Source of the DNA: Viscum album
Lineage: Eukaryota > Streptophyta > Magnoliopsida > Santalales > Viscaceae
Direction of reading: 5' to 3'
NCBI GenBank assembly: GCA_963277665.1
Contig: OY728158.1
Coordinates: 599,378,818 to 599,442,817, forward strand
Length of the DNA: 64,000 nucleotides
The notes under the pieces are model-generated. The model made no database searches, was not told the DNA's origin, and was given only the letters and a program-made list of their open reading frames with translations. Position numbers and translations under genes: made by a program. Shown here piece after piece: positions 1 through 13,264 of this stretch. The first letter of the stretch is position 1. Every line of letters begins with the position of its first letter.

Positions 1-2330
1 GCCGTACACAAGAACGATAAGTTCCTTACCCATTATATGAAAGTTTATGTAATTTTAGGTTGAAAAATTATCATAATTATATATTAGTATATTTATGATA
101 CTTATTTTATTATATAAAAATGTAATAATAAGAAATTATGGAGTGTGGAAATAAATAAAACTAATGTGATTGTTGAAGAACGTTACCTCTTATTTCCGTA
201 ACTCCATTTAGTTTATACCAAAATCCTTCCTTGGTTTTATTTGTGCCATAATTTAGTATTATATGATGAGAGGATTAAATTTGGGAGATTATTTTGGCAT
301 GGTTTTTTCGATCTAGAAGGCCTAAAGTGGTGCAAGGAAGTAAGGGAGGAGGTTCCCTTTTATAATTGAGGTGAGAGGTACTTTTGGAAACTCTCAAAAT
401 ATAAAATTAATATAAAATAATTTTCTCTTAAAAATGGTTAAAAATGAGTTATTTAGAATATAATATTATTAAGAGTCATAATAATCTCAACCAATAATAT
501 TTAGATAATTTTTTGTCACATTATTACCCTTATCTTTTGGTATTAACCATTTGTTAAACCCTTTAACTCTTACTATGACAACTTGGATTTTTACTCTTTA
601 ATGGTTAACAGAGTTACTATAAAATTCTAAAAGAACCATAAATGAGTCATGGATGAAATTTAAAACTTTATAAAAATATTTTCTCTGAATTTTATATTTT
701 TATGAATTTTATATCATTTAATAAAATATTATTTTTTTAAATATCATTAATGTCAATTTTGACACTATTCACTTCTTGAATTTTTTTTAAAAAATATCAA
801 TACACAAAATAACTTCAATAAAAAACCTTTAATACACCCCTAACATGTCTAGATAATATATAAAATTCTTTGATGACACCAATTATATCAAATTACATTT
901 ATTTTAATATTTTTAATAACATTTATTTAATATTTCCTTTAATTTAACAATTACCGAATCATCACTGTGATAGCCTTTAATTTAATTATTTTTTCCCTAA
1001 AAACTATAAATAAATTATCATGATGAATATAAAAATTTTACAATTTAAATTAGTATTTATATTTTAATATATATTCTTAATTACCATATATAAAAAATGC
1101 AATACTTATTAGAAACATGAGTAAGACATATTGGACTTTCCTTAGAATAAGATACTATAAAAGACTTAAAGTCATACAAGTGGATCCAAGAGCTTGAAAA
1201 ATCGTACCAAATATGATATCGGTCAAAAATAACTCCTAAAATAAAATTAGGACATGTATTAATGTAATTTCAAAATACTTATACTATTATTTTTACCCTT
1301 AATTACATGATTTACCCTTAATAGCTCTAATTAATTTTAATTACTTTTAATAATTTTTTGTTAAAAAATTTGGTATTATTAGAATAAAATTATCATACTG
1401 ATTAAAAATTTTCATTTCTATTTTTTAAAATTCAATTGACATAAGTGTCAAAATTAAGTTTAATGCTAATCCCGTAGATGAGACGACACATCGAGTTTTT
1501 AAAATAAAATCATCCAAAAGATTGCTATGTTTTTGTATATAAATTTAATGTGATTTTTTCCAATGTCCTAAATTAGTTTAAATAATATAAAATTGTACTA
1601 ATTAAACTTTAAAAACAAATCAAAACATAATTTAAATATATAAATAAACTATACAAAAATGCAGTTTTGAACTAAAATACAATATTTTTCACTATTCAAT
1701 ATATATTTTTATCTTCCTCTTTAATAGAAAAAGATTATTTTTTAAAATAACATATATAAAAGTGTCAAATTTTTTATTTAAAATAGTTTATCCATTAAAA
1801 GGTGATAAAAGTGCCTTTATAAAAATATTGATTTTTATGCATAATATTGGGTTCGTTCTAATCTTATACCTATCAAATCTATTGGGTGAATGTCAAAAAT
1901 ATATGATTGAGTATATAATATATAGATTAAATTAATATAACTCACTAATTTTAATTAATATAATTTATTAGGATAAAAAATTTACGAGCATAAAAATATT
2001 TTTTTTATAAAAACACTTCCTTTATATTCAATTGGTTGTTATATTAATTTAAAATTATTTTGTAACCAATTAATTCAACCATATATTTTAATAATTTAGT
2101 TAATACTATTAATAATTTCAAACTTAATGTCTAGGTTATATCTTATTATATTAAATAATAATAATTTAATAATATATTGTTGTTCGGTAAAACTCGGCCT
2201 TGTATGTAATGCAAGCCAACTCATTGTTGTGTGTAGCATAAGCTTAACATGATGTTGCATATAAAGAAAGCTAGAAATTAATTTAAATTCATTCCAAACT
2301 AAAAATATTATAAATTATTCCGGTGTTAAT
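1..2330 (-). repeat. B1 3' LTR (truncated by window edge)
   Basis: This is the distal part of the LTR whose full copy is at 14326-18755. It starts inside a palindromic box, then carries a minus-strand TATA box at 355-367. It ends in a degenerate version of the family terminus (GGTGTTAAT for GGGTGTTACA). It holds no coding sequence. Confidence 0.75.
355..367 (-). promoter_or_regulatory. Predicted TATA box in B1 3' LTR
   Basis: On the minus strand this reads AATTATAAAAGGG, at the same LTR position as in the copies at 16750-16762 and 22322-22334. Its conservation among separate insertions supports a promoter role for this LTR family. Confidence 0.55.
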
Positions 2331-3257
2331 TTATCCACACATTATTTAAATGGAGGCCTCTAAATTTACACTTGATCTCAAAAGTACAAGGTTTGATATT
2401 TGAAAATAAACAATTGTTAAAAAACCCACATTGTAAATAGGGTTAATAAAACATATTCTTAATAAGAGGGAAAATGAAATGTTAAGGTCATAAAAAAACT
2501 AGGATTTAGAATAGGATAAAATTAGTGAAAACATATATATAGAAGATAAGTCTAACCATCATGTTATGATGGTGAGTGATAGAGAACATGTTCATGGGAA
2601 AGTTGTTGACTAAAAAACCAAAAACCAGAGGTGTGAATAAAGGTCATTGATATCATAAAAAATGATGATAATTGGATTTTTATTTTATTTTAAGACCCTT
2701 TTCCTAGAGTTGAGAAATTATTTCACTTTCTAAGGATATATGTAAATATACATACTTGATACATTTCTATAAGCTCAATTTTATCCTTGCTCCTTAATTT
2801 TTTTTATTATTTTCTTAGTACAAGTTTAATCACATGTTTAATTAATACAATAATCTCTAAAACCTCATCCAAAGTTTAATTTAAACCATTTCATAAATGG
2901 TTAACCTTATTAACCTTCCACATATTATGATCCAAAACTTTAAAATCAATTCCAAGGCAGTTAGTAGTATCAAATTTACTTTATCAATATCAATCATCTC
3001 TTTATCCAACATCATTTTCTCAACATCAAGAACATATTAAGGCTTAAATTTCCCTTAAAATTTTTTTCTCAAAAGTTAAACTTGTTATTGAATCACTTTT
3101 CTTGGTTATTTATTCCAATAATTACAATCTCAAAAATCCTTGGTGAATAGGTACTACAGTACAATCCTTATAAATTCTATAATACTTATAACCAGGATAT
3201 CTTGAACAACATAATTTTACTACATTATTTAGGGATCTAAATACAATATAAAATTAA
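2331..3257 (-). other. B1 post-gag non-coding region and degenerate PPT
   Basis: This lies between the gag stop and the 3' LTR. The polypurine tract should be immediately right of 2330, but it is decayed compared with the clear one in N2 (27443-27459). Parts align by eye with the same region of N2, for example the stretch near 2735 with N2 near 27870. No pol motif is seen in any frame. Confidence 0.5.
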
Positions 3258-3760
3258 TCATTCTACTTTGGCTACATCAATAGCATAATATTGACCTTGA
3301 TCATTTAGCTTCTTATCAGTTATGTTCCCTTGACACTCAGGGAATTCGTTTTCATAGTGCCTCATATCCTTATAGTTGAAGAATTTAACGTCAGAAAATT
3401 CTTTATTACCCTAAAAATATTGAGCATGGTGTCCTTTTTCTCCACACTTGAATCAAAATCCTTTCCCATTTAAGCATGTACCAAGTTGTTTCCTTCTACA
3501 AGTATCACATGTTGTAATATTCATCTTCTCTTTTTTTTCTTTTATCTACATTTTCTATACTGTACTCTTTTTATCTTGATTACCTTCAATTCCAAAAGAC
3601 TTAGAGAATTATTTATCAGTCTTGATATCACATAAAACTATTTCATCGTATGATAAAAATGTTTGAGATACTATATACCTTTAAAGACTTGGTCTAAGTC
3701 CTTTAATGAAATAATCAATCTTACATTCCATGTTTGTATGAAATCCATAGTATACCATGC
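3258..3760 (-). pseudogene. gag: B1 gag, C-terminal half with zinc knuckles (broken)
   Basis: This is the RNA-binding half of a Ty3/Gypsy Gag, read from 3760 down to a stop at 3258-3260. It begins just after the inserted element C with a segment of the type KIDYFIKGLRPSL, common in plant chromovirus-like Gags. Downstream are a Cys-rich stretch (CDTC followed by a Cys seven residues later), a knuckle FKCGEKGHH, and a third knuckle-like stretch around YKDMRHYENE in which all three Cys are replaced. At least four in-frame stops are present, so it is dead. The N-terminal half is at 13265-13815, on the other side of C. No protease or RT follows it. Confidence 0.7.
3756..3760. repeat. Left target-site duplication of C (CATGC)
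   Basis: CATGC here and CATTC at 13265-13269 match at 4 of 5 bases and flank the LTRs of C. The gag reading resumes across the pair. Confidence 0.6.
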
Positions 3761-6292
3761 TGTAAGATCCTAGATTTCTCCATAAGGTATTTTCTTGTTT
3801 ATGTTTCAGTTTAAGTCCCCATTTTTGATTAATTAAGTGTTTTCACAAGTCCTTGAGAAGTATTGGGGGTGTTCTAGGGGTTCAGGATATGAAAAGGGGG
3901 AGAATGGGCTTTCTGGGCTACCTGCATGGTTTGTGCATATTTTAGAAAACCGTGCAAGGGGATACCATGTAGGAAGTAGAAATATGTACGGTTTTTACAC
4001 GGTTTAGAAAAACATACGAGAGAAGGGTGTGAATGCAGTAGCTTTTACATAGTTTACAAACAATTTGGAAAATCATGCGGGTAAACCATGCGGCCTGGAT
4101 ATTTTAAAAAATTAAAAAAATGCCACCTGGGATTTTTAAGTTCACTTAAGATTTACCTCCCCTTTCTTTATTGGAACCCTATGAACGAACCAAACCTCAC
4201 AAGAGCTCCCAAGGGTGATTCTCCTTTGATTCTTGGCCATTTGGAGCACCGTTGGTTGCAGATCGAAGCCCCAGGTAAGTCTAATTTCCTCCTTGCTTCC
4301 TTTTTTCGATTAGGGTTTTCAACTTTCTCCCATATCCTTATAAATCTATAAAACCCTCTTTTTTAGGTGATATTTAGTTTGAGGCTTCAAGGGATGTTTG
4401 AATATGGATTTAAGGACATGATTAAGAGTGCATTCATCAACAGAATCGAGGTAGGTGGTTTACAAGTTATATCCCACAGTTTTGTTATAGATTTGTGCAT
4501 GTGTGTTTACTTTGAGTATTATTTGGTAAATTGGGTGTCTAAATGTTTTCTTGAAACCCTCACGATCTTGGTGGGATGCATACAGGAGAAATTGACCATT
4601 TTAGGGTCACCCATAGGGCGCGCCAGCAAACTTGGACCTAGAATATGGTAGGGTTAAGTTAAGGGTTGCCAAATAATATTGTGGAACCCATGTAGAATAT
4701 GTCTTAGTGGTTGATTTAGTTGTAAATGGAATGAAGATGAATATTACTAGGGTGATAAAGGCATAAGGAGTTGTTTGGAATGACATGAAAATGGGAAAAT
4801 TGGGTCTAATAAGATTATGTTAATGGTTTAACGAAATTTGTTTAGAAATGCCTTAGTGGATTAGTGCATATTAAATGGTGAACTTATAATTAGATTATGG
4901 AATAGGAAATGGGGAGCAAGTCAATGAAATTTAATAAGGCAATGGATTAATATATTGAATGGGTTAATGGATGGGAATTATGGTACACCTAATGGTTGAA
5001 TGTAATAAGTGCTTGTGTTATGAGATATGGGAAATGTACTTGGAATGCATAATTGGGTAAATACTTGTGGAATGAAAAATGGGCTAAGTGGGTAAATGTA
5101 TGGTCATTGATGAATTTGTATAAGGCATAGGGGTTGTTGAATAAACTCAAAGGGTTAAGGCAAGATAATGGGAACTTGGCTAAATGAATATGAATTGTAA
5201 TTGGTAAATGTGTTAATGGGTTATGGAATAGTATTAATTTCTATGTTGTTGCTATGCATTGTGATTGATGATTTCCAATAGCATTGGTTATTTTATTTTG
5301 TGTTATGGTATGGTTGTGGTGATTGATAAATAAGAATGTGGACATGGCTTGGTAGAGTGAAGTATTGACTTGAGGTTCTACACCCACAGGTCAAGTTAGA
5401 CTGTGGCTCTAAACTCCACCCTAAAATGAACGGGTTAGGGAAGGAGATGAAGGCTATATTCCCCTAATGGTTTCATTCCACCCGAACTGAGGCTTTGAGG
5501 CGGGGATAATGTGTTGATGTGATATGTGTATCCCTAGTGAGATATGGACTTGATTTATTTCCCCTATGCATTGTGATTGATTTCCTTAGACCCTTGTGTA
5601 GATGATATTTATGCATAACCCATGTAAAATGAGATCAATATGGATTATCTAATGAAGATGGTATAAGGAATGGAATTGGGATAAATTATAGTCATGAATT
5701 AAATGAACCTTGTTAACTAATGGAACATGAACTATCCATTTATTTTGTACTTGCATGAACTATCTATTCAATTGGATATTTTTCAAACATCATTGGTGGT
5801 GGCCTACTGAGTTTTGTACTCACACCCTGCTTGGGCTATTGTTGGGAACCTGAGTATAACTCTTGGTTGCAGGTCAGAACAAGGGAAAATTCCCTACACG
5901 AAGAAGTTATGTTGGGATCAAGACGTTCATGGGTAAGGATCTGGACTTACAGTCGGGACCCATTTGGAGTTTAGTTATTTTTATTAATTTTGGGTTTCAT
6001 TCACTTTTCACTACAAGTATGACATGAAATTATTATATTTGATTTGTGCTTGTACACTATTTTTGAGAAATGATTGGTTTTATATGTTTATTGGTTATTC
6101 ATATTGTTTCTCCTATTTATTTTGTGTTCTACTATGACTTTCTCTGATAAAGAGGGTATAGTCTCCTAATGTGACTTATTAGAACCTCACCGCTAGTCGG
6201 AAACCTCTGGCGTACGGGGAGGTGTTCTTGAGGTCATGTCATGACCTAACTCGGGGCACCGGTTTAGTGGCTCCTGGGCCAGGGATGTTACG
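3761..6292 (+). repeat. C 5' LTR
   Basis: 2532 bases, aligned along its length with 10682-13264. It carries degenerate copies of the CATGGTTT/AAACCATG inverted repeats (about 3920-4095), a TATAAATCTATAAAACC stretch near 4338-4354, and a block near 6170-6250 shared with the other copy. The terminal dinucleotide is CG instead of CA, consistent with decay. Confidence 0.8.
4338..4354 (+). promoter_or_regulatory. Possible TATA box in C 5' LTR
   Basis: TATAAA and TATAAAA overlap here. The second is conserved at 11273-11279 in the right LTR. The position in the LTR is plausible for a promoter, but nothing else supports it. Confidence 0.3.
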
Positions 6293-6295
6293 AAG

Positions 6296-6307
6296 TAGTA
6301 TTAGAGG
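6296..6307 (+). other. C primer-binding site, tRNA-Met type
   Basis: TAGTATTAGAGG lies three bases after the LTR end. The usual plant initiator-Met PBS is TGGTATCAGAGC. The differences include one G-to-A and one C-to-T change. Confidence 0.6.
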
Positions 6308-9300
6308 AGTTATTTTCTATTTCTTACTATTTGGGGGTGGTAGATAGCAGATTAGGATAGTGTTGGTCCTTGGTAATGAGATCATTATTGGGAGTATCTA
6401 ACCCATGTACAGGGGAAAACCCAAGTCACCTTGGGTGGGAATTATTATTCTTGATGTGTGTTGTTACAGTTGAATGATATTTAACCATTGGGTGATGCAC
6501 ATGTTGTGTGATTTGACCGATTTATGATATTTTTTTCATACCCAGAATGGAATGAGTTGGTGTATTCATGCATCATTTTAGGCACCTAAGAATATAAGTG
6601 GCATGCATCATTATATGCACACACACAAGATAGGTGTGTCGGGAATAGAGAGTAGAATGCATTTTCTTTCCTTGATAAATATGAAGAAAATAATGGCTAA
6701 TAATGGTAATGAAAATTGGTGAATGAAAATAATGAAAATAAATAATTAAGTAATATCATGTAAAAAGAAATTTTAGGAATGGGTTAAAATTTTGGGTTGT
6801 GATATATTTTAAAAGGTTGACTCAGTGTCTAAAGGAGAAAGATTACATAATGATGGTAAAATTTTTAATGAAGTTTTCCCAATGAAAGGTGTACATGAAT
6901 AAAAATAATGATTGTAACAAGTTGTGAAATGAGAAATGTTCCTAAGAGGAAATGAGTCATGTTGTAAAAGAATAATTGGGTTGAAGAGGTGTTGATGAAA
7001 TAAATGTGATAAAGTGAATTGGTTACCCCATGTTGACCATGATCACAATAGGTATGGTAGGGGGAAGTGTTCTATGTGTGACGATGAACGTTAGAATAGA
7101 GCATGAAGAATGGGTTGTTTACGGTTTCTAGTGTGAGAACTTTTTCCATCCATGGTTAAATACTATCAGTAATTATTCAAAGCGCCGATTGAATGATAAG
7201 TTTTAAAAAAATGAGAATGATTGAGTTCAATAGTGGGTATCCTCATTGTTGTTAGTTGGACCCTTGTATGTGTGAGTTGGGGCAGTGAGAGTACTGTAGT
7301 TTGAGACTTTGGATTTTGATTGTGGGTCCTGGTCGGTTGTGATATGGCCTAGGTGGTGTGTTTAGGGAACCCTTGGTAGGGTTGTGGCCTTTGGGTTGTG
7401 AAGTAGTGTTCGATAATGTGAGTGAGGGAACTCTCATGGTTCATGACCATACAGAGTACATTCTAAAACCAAAGGATGGTGTCTGTGTCTTGGTGAACTT
7501 GTGAGTAGAGACCTTGTGAGTTGTGTCTTGAATCCTGGAGAGGATTTTTTTTATTGTAGTGCCGATGAATGTGTACACTTTGGTAAGAAACCTTGAGTAA
7601 ATGGTTTTTTGGTGTGCTAGGCATAATGTAAATTATAATGGGAGTGAGTGTTCCATTCATGAGCATTGCTTTGTTGGTGTCATGATATGTATGGTTTGGT
7701 GAGAGGACCGATGGATTCTTCAGGTAATGACTCCAGTCTAGGGAGTTGGTATCATTTAACCTTCAAGGTGACCTATGAGAGAGATCAGACAAGGTTTATA
7801 GTGCTTTTGGGTGTGTTCAGCACATGTAGATGTTTTGGAATTTGATCGTGGGACTTAGAGTGTTACATGGTTTAGGATTGGACTTGAGGGCTAAGTGGGA
7901 AGGTTGATGGTTGGTTGTGACCCTCAAGTTGTGGTTACGTGATGATAGTTTCTGAAAATCAAGGGTGACATCAGGGAGGTTAGGCCAGCAGTGAAAGTAA
8001 CTTGGAATATGTAGCATGTGAGATGCTTCAGAGGTGGTGTCAATTCATATTAAGTACCCTAAGTTTTAGTGAATGGTATAGTTGTTCCTAGTTCTTCCAT
8101 AAGGGAACCTTAGTGATTGTGATAGGAGGAAAGGATTGTTTCAGATAGTTTTATCGTATGAATTTTTGACTCACCTATTTGGGTGAGTATTAATAGAGTT
8201 CTGTAAGTTGTTTTCGAGTAGAAAAGAAAAGGGTGGAAGAAGTGTGGTTATATGATTTCGCTTGATGGTTACACCCGTGGTGAGGGTGGTCACATGGCTA
8301 AACTTGTCAATATGAAAGGGTTGGTTGTTGGGTGAGATATAGAGGCCTCCTTAGGGATTATGATGATGACTAACCAAGATACATGGTTAGGTAAGTAAGT
8401 AGGATATGGTACATACACAAGATGAGGTTGTTTTGTGAGAGATCATTGGGTTGATTGGTGTGGTAGACCATTGTGCGACGGTTGTTCGTCAACAATGACG
8501 CAACGAAAAAACTCAAGCGGTGTGGTGAGATTAGTTCCACAAGACACATTGGTCTATGGCTGCTTGGTCATTTGGTCATGGAGTAGTGGTTAAACTTGGT
8601 CGGCAATCACACCTGAGTGATGGTGGTTAAATGTTGATGAGATGTGTTTGGAAGGGAGGCCTGAAATCCTTGGAAGGTTATAGTGTCCTATAGTTCGACA
8701 TAAAAAATGGATAAGTTGGTGGTGGTGTTCTTAGAAAACTTCTTATCATACCTTAGCTAGTGACAAGCATTCCCAACATCTTGACATCGTCCCAGGTATG
8801 TTGAGAAGGTCTGGCTCATGCCAAGAGACATAAAGGTGTTTGGTTGGATGAGGGACATTATGAAGTTTATGCTTAAGGAAATTGTATATTTAGAGATTGA
8901 TGGAGGGATGTACACCATCGATAGATTGGGAAAAATTCCTCAGGATGGACTGAATGTTGACAAAATCCATGGGTGCCATTCACAGAAGTCGAGAATAGGT
9001 ACTGGGTAACGTTCGTTTTCTGGTTTTTGAAAAAATATAGAAAGAAATGTCTATGTTTTGGGTTTCTACTTGTGATCGAGTGTAAGAAATAGTTGTTGAA
9101 ATACCTCATGAGAGTAGTGGTAACAACACCCCTAATGTGGGGAGTGATAAGTCAGTCTTGGATGTGGATAAGAGAACATCAAGACAATGTAGTGGCACTG
9201 AGATTCCAATGAGGAACTTGTAATGTGATTGTTAGGTCCCTCAGGGAGGAAATGTCGGACTTGAATGTGGTGAATGATGAGCCAAGTGTTAGCTTCTTGC

Positions 9301-10668
9301 TCAGGGTGGTTCCATGTGAATCTTGTGATGTCTGTGCCAAGTCGTATAAAGGTGTGGTTGGATATGACAATAGGTTGTGGCAAGAGATGTTGGGGTCCTT
9401 TAACTCTAATTATGATTGGGGTTAGACTCGAATAATTTTCCCTTGTGTGGTTTTGGAACATCGTGAAGTTGAGTGAGTGTTGTCCATGTGATGTGGTGTC
9501 ATACCAAGGGTGATGCCAAATGACGGTCTAGAGGGTGGTAATGCCATGATGATAGAATTATACCAGAATTCATGAAATGACCTCAGTGGGTGCTTGGGAT
9601 GACAATTATAGGATTCAAGTTAGTAAGTACCTTGGGAAGGGGAGAGAAATGGGTAGTGTACCATCAGTGGAAAGTGGGTGTTCTGGGATAAGCCGATTGG
9701 AGGTTGTTTGTCCTTATATGGTAAACTCTAATGGGTGTGGTGAGAGTGACCCACCTCCTAGATCATTTTGTAGTGTAAATTACCTTTTTAAAACAAATTC
9801 ATACTTGAGTGAGGCCAAGTTGATCTTAGTACTTGGATGGATAGTGTAGGAATGTCCTCCTGAATGGTTTCTGTGGTAATACTGGATGCCAATGTAGGGT
9901 AATTCCTTATGGATACTTGGGCGTGGTGAGTTGGAACATGTTTGGTGATGTGAAAGTTGGGTTGATTTTTGATGGTCCTTTTTTGATGAAGGGGGTGCCA
10001 AGTAACTGTAAATGGTGGAGATACCCATACCAAATAAATGGTTGGTTGATAAAGTGATCTGGGTTTTGGGTTGGAAAGACTCAAGTGGTCACCATTTGGG
10101 TGAGTTGGCCTTGTTAGAGAGATTTGGAAAAATTAAAATGGTTGATTAGCCAAGAGTTTTGAGTTTCATTTAAATGTATATTTGTGGAATGAAATCTTCA
10201 GGAAACGTGGTTGGAAGGATCATGTGTTTCCCTTCGAGTGATATCGGGTTTGGGTCACATTTAGAGTAAAAAAAATAGAGAAAAATGACACCAAGTGATT
10301 TGGGTCATGATTTTTATAGAGGATCAAGATGATAAGGTGCAGATTGGTTCCTCCATGATGATGTAATGTTGTGTGTTAAGTTTCTATGTGTCATGAGTTA
10401 GGTGTTTTCACCTATGTTTCCCACATGAAGTTCTTGTTGTGGGAATGGTTAAAGTGGATGCATCATTGAGGAGTTTTCAACTTGTGTTGTGGTTGTAATG
10501 AGGAAGGATTGTGGGGAAATTCTATGCCCTTGTTTCATGTTCAATGGGAAATGTGATGTTCACTCAGAAACTTGGAAAGAAGAAATAGATAGGCAGGCCT
10601 AGTGGAATGACCTTTAGTTATGGAAGCTTAGTGATGCTTGGAAGAGTGGCTCAAGGACGACCCGCTAT
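6308..10668 (+). other. C internal region, no recognisable coding sequence, G-skewed
   Basis: This 4.4 kb stretch has only short ORFs on both strands, the longest about 109 codons on the minus strand. None resembles Gag, protease, RT, RNase H or integrase. The plus strand is rich in G and T: in the sample 7321-7380 I counted 25 G against 8 C. The flanking gag and LTR sequence does not show this. The overlapping ORFs at 8818-10084 look like chance openings in skewed sequence, and I assign no product. It could be a heavily decayed pol, but the older element D still shows clear pol motifs, which argues against that. Confidence 0.6.
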
Positions 10669-10681
10669 AAGGTGGGGTGGT
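10669..10681 (+). other. C polypurine tract
   Basis: AAGGTGGGGTGGT immediately precedes the right LTR (TGTAAGATC). Position and composition fit the plus-strand primer for reverse transcription. Confidence 0.5.
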
Positions 10682-10845
10682 TGTAAGATCTTGGATTTCT
10701 CCGTAAGGTATGTTCTTGTTTCTGTTTCAGTTTAAGTCCCAATTTGTGGTTAATTAAATATTTTCTGAAGTCCTTGAGAAGGCTTAAGGGTGTTCCAGGG
10801 GTTCGGGACATGGAAATGAAGAAAAAAGGGACTTTCTAGGCAACC

Positions 10846-10879
10846 CACATGGTTTGTGCACGGTTAGGAAAACCATGTG
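10846..10879. repeat. Hairpin 1 in C LTR, 10-bp perfect arms
   Basis: CACATGGTTT at 10846-10855 is the exact reverse complement of AAACCATGTG at 10870-10879, leaving a 14-base loop. It lies in the upstream part of the LTR. Confidence 0.75.
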
Positions 10880-10907
10880 AAGAGAGACCATACATGAAGT
10901 AAAAATC

Positions 10908-10941
10908 CACATAGTTTGTGTAGAGTCTGTCAAACCATGTG
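10908..10941. repeat. Hairpin 2 in C LTR, 11-bp arms with one mismatch
   Basis: CACATAGTTTG at 10908-10918 pairs with CAAACCATGTG at 10931-10941 except at one base. It has the same arm sequence as hairpin 1 at 10846-10879, so the two are diverged tandem copies. A third, weaker unit follows near 10980-11010. Confidence 0.65.
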
Positions 10942-13264
10942 AGAGAAGGGAATTTGGGTAGTATCTTCTACATGTTTTTCACATGGTTTGGAAAACCGTG
11001 CGGGTAAACCGTGCGACCTGGAAATTTTTTAAAAAATTACAAAAATGCCACCCTGAAATTTTTAAGTTGACTTGGGATTTTCCTTCACCTTCCTCCTAGG
11101 AACCCTAAGAATGGACAAAACCTCCAAAGAGATCCTAAGGGAGATTATCCGTCGATTCTTGGCCATTTGGAGCACCGTTGGTTGCGGATCAAATCCCCAG
11201 GTAAGTCTAATATCCTCCTTGCTTCCTCTTTTCGATTAGGGTTTTCATCTTTCTCCCATCTCCTTCAGAATCTATAAAACCCTAATTTTATGGTGAGATT
11301 TAGGTTTAGGATTCAAGGGATGTTTGAATATATATTTAAGTCCATGATTAAAAGTGCGTCCATCAACAGATTTGAGGTAGGTGGTTTACAAGTTATATCC
11401 CATAATTTTGTTATAGATTTGTGCATTTGTGTTGAGATTTTGCATTTCTCTTGTTGTTTATCAGTTACCTTGAGTATCATTTGGTAAAATGGGCATCTAA
11501 ATGTTTTCTTGAAACCCTCAAAATCCCTATGAGATGCGTAGAGGAGAACTTGACTATTTTTGGGCCACCCATGGGGTGCACTGGCAAACCCGGACATAGA
11601 GTGTCATAGGGTTAAGTGAAGGGTTGTCGAATAGTAATGTAGAACCCATGTAGAATATATCTTAGTGGTCGATTTAGTTTTAAGTGAAATGATTATGAAT
11701 ATTCCTAGGGTGATAACGGCATAAAGAGTTGTTTGTCATGACATGAAAATGGAAAAATTGGGTCGAATGGGATTATGTTAATGGTTTAAAGAATTTTGGT
11801 TAGAAATTCCTAAGAGGATTAGTGCATATTAAATGGTGAACTTATAATTATATGATTGAATGGGAAGTGGGGAGCATGTTAATGGAATTTAACAAGGCAA
11901 TAGATGAATGCATTAAATGGGTTAATGCATGGGAATTGTGGTACACCTAATGGTTGAATGTAATAAGTGGTTGTGTTATGAGATATGGGAAATGTACTTG
12001 AAATGAATAACTGGGTAAGTACTTGTGGAATGATAAATGATATAAATTGGTAAATGTATGGTCATTTATGAATTTGGCTAATCCATAGTGGGTTTTAAAT
12101 AAAATCAAAGGTCTAAGGCATGAGAATGTGAACTTGACTAAATGACTATGAACTGTAATTGGTAAATGTGTTAATGGGTTATGGCATAGTATTAATTCCC
12201 ATGTTATTGATATGAATTGTGATTGATGATTTAAAATGGAATTGGTTATGTTATGTTGTGTTATGGTATGGTTGTGGTGATTTCGAAATAATCATGTGCA
12301 CATATATTGGTAGAGTAGGGTATTGACTTAAGGTTCTATGCCCACAGGTCGAGTTAGACTATGGATCTAAACTCCACCCCAAAATGCACGGGTTAGGGAA
12401 GGGGACATAGGATCTATTCCCTTAATGGTTGCATTCCCCTCGGACTGAGGCTTCGAGGTGAGGATAATGGGTTGATGTGATATGTGTATCCCTAGTGAGA
12501 TAAGAACTTTATTTATTTTCCCTATGCATTGTGATTGATTTCCTTAGACCATAGTGTAGTTTCTTTTAATGCATAACCCATGAAGCATGTGATCAATATG
12601 GATTACATGATAAAGATGGTATAAGGGATAGAATTGGGATAAATTCTAGTAATGAATTAAATGAACCTTGATTACTAATGGAACCAAAAATGTACCTTGA
12701 TTACTTACCATTTATTTTGTACTTGCATGCACTATCTATTAGATTGGATATTTTCTAGACACTGTTGGTGGTGGCCTACTGAGTTTTGTACTCACACCCT
12801 GCTCGGGCTGTTGTTGGGTACCAAAGCAGATCTCTTTATTGTAGGTTAGGACCAAGGCAAAGGCCCTACATGAATAAGTTGAGTTAGACTCAGGACATTC
12901 ATGGGGAAGGATCCAGACATACAGTTGGGACCCATTTAAAGTTTAGTTGTTTTTATTACTTTTGGGTTTAATTCACTTTAAACTACTAGTATGAAATGAA
13001 ATTATTGTATTTGATTTGTGGTTGTACCTACTTTTTGGGAAATGCTTGGTTATGCATGTTTATTAGTTATTCATATTGTTTACACTATTTATATTGTGTT
13101 CTTCCATGCCTTGATCTGATAAATAGGGTATTATATCCCCACGTGACTTATTAGACCCTCACCACTAGTCGGAAACCTCTCGCATACAAGGAGGTGCAAT
13201 TGAGGTCATGCGACGACCTTGCTCGGGGAACTAGATTAGTGGCTCCTAGGTCGGGGATGTGACA

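Larger units (their letters stand above)
3761..13264 (+). mobile_element. Element C: LARD-like non-autonomous LTR retrotransposon
   Basis: Direct repeats at 3761-6292 and 10682-13264 flank a 4.4 kb internal region. The LTRs start TGTAAGATC and end GATGTTACG or GATGTGACA. A tRNA-Met-type PBS follows the left LTR and a purine tract precedes the right LTR, so the element reads on the plus strand. Both ends lie exactly at the break in B1's gag, with a 4/5 TSD. No gag or pol motif was found in the internal region in any frame. The layout fits a large retrotransposon derivative (LARD) mobilised by a Ty3/Gypsy partner; that class assignment is an inference. Confidence 0.8.
10682..13264 (+). repeat. 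C 3' LTR
   Basis: 2583 bases, the better preserved copy of the C LTR, from TGTAAGATC to GATGTGACA. It carries two strong inverted repeats at 10846-10879 and 10908-10941. Scattered substitutions against the left LTR show this is not a recent insertion. Confidence 0.8.

Noticed and set aside
4088..4651. Two plus-strand ORFs in C's 5' LTR
   Set aside because: The equivalents in the 3' LTR (11290-11487) are not open over the same span, and there is no coding signature.
8818..10084. Cluster of overlapping ORFs in C, both strands
   Set aside because: Overlaps in opposite frames, skewed base composition and no recognised motif point to chance openings.
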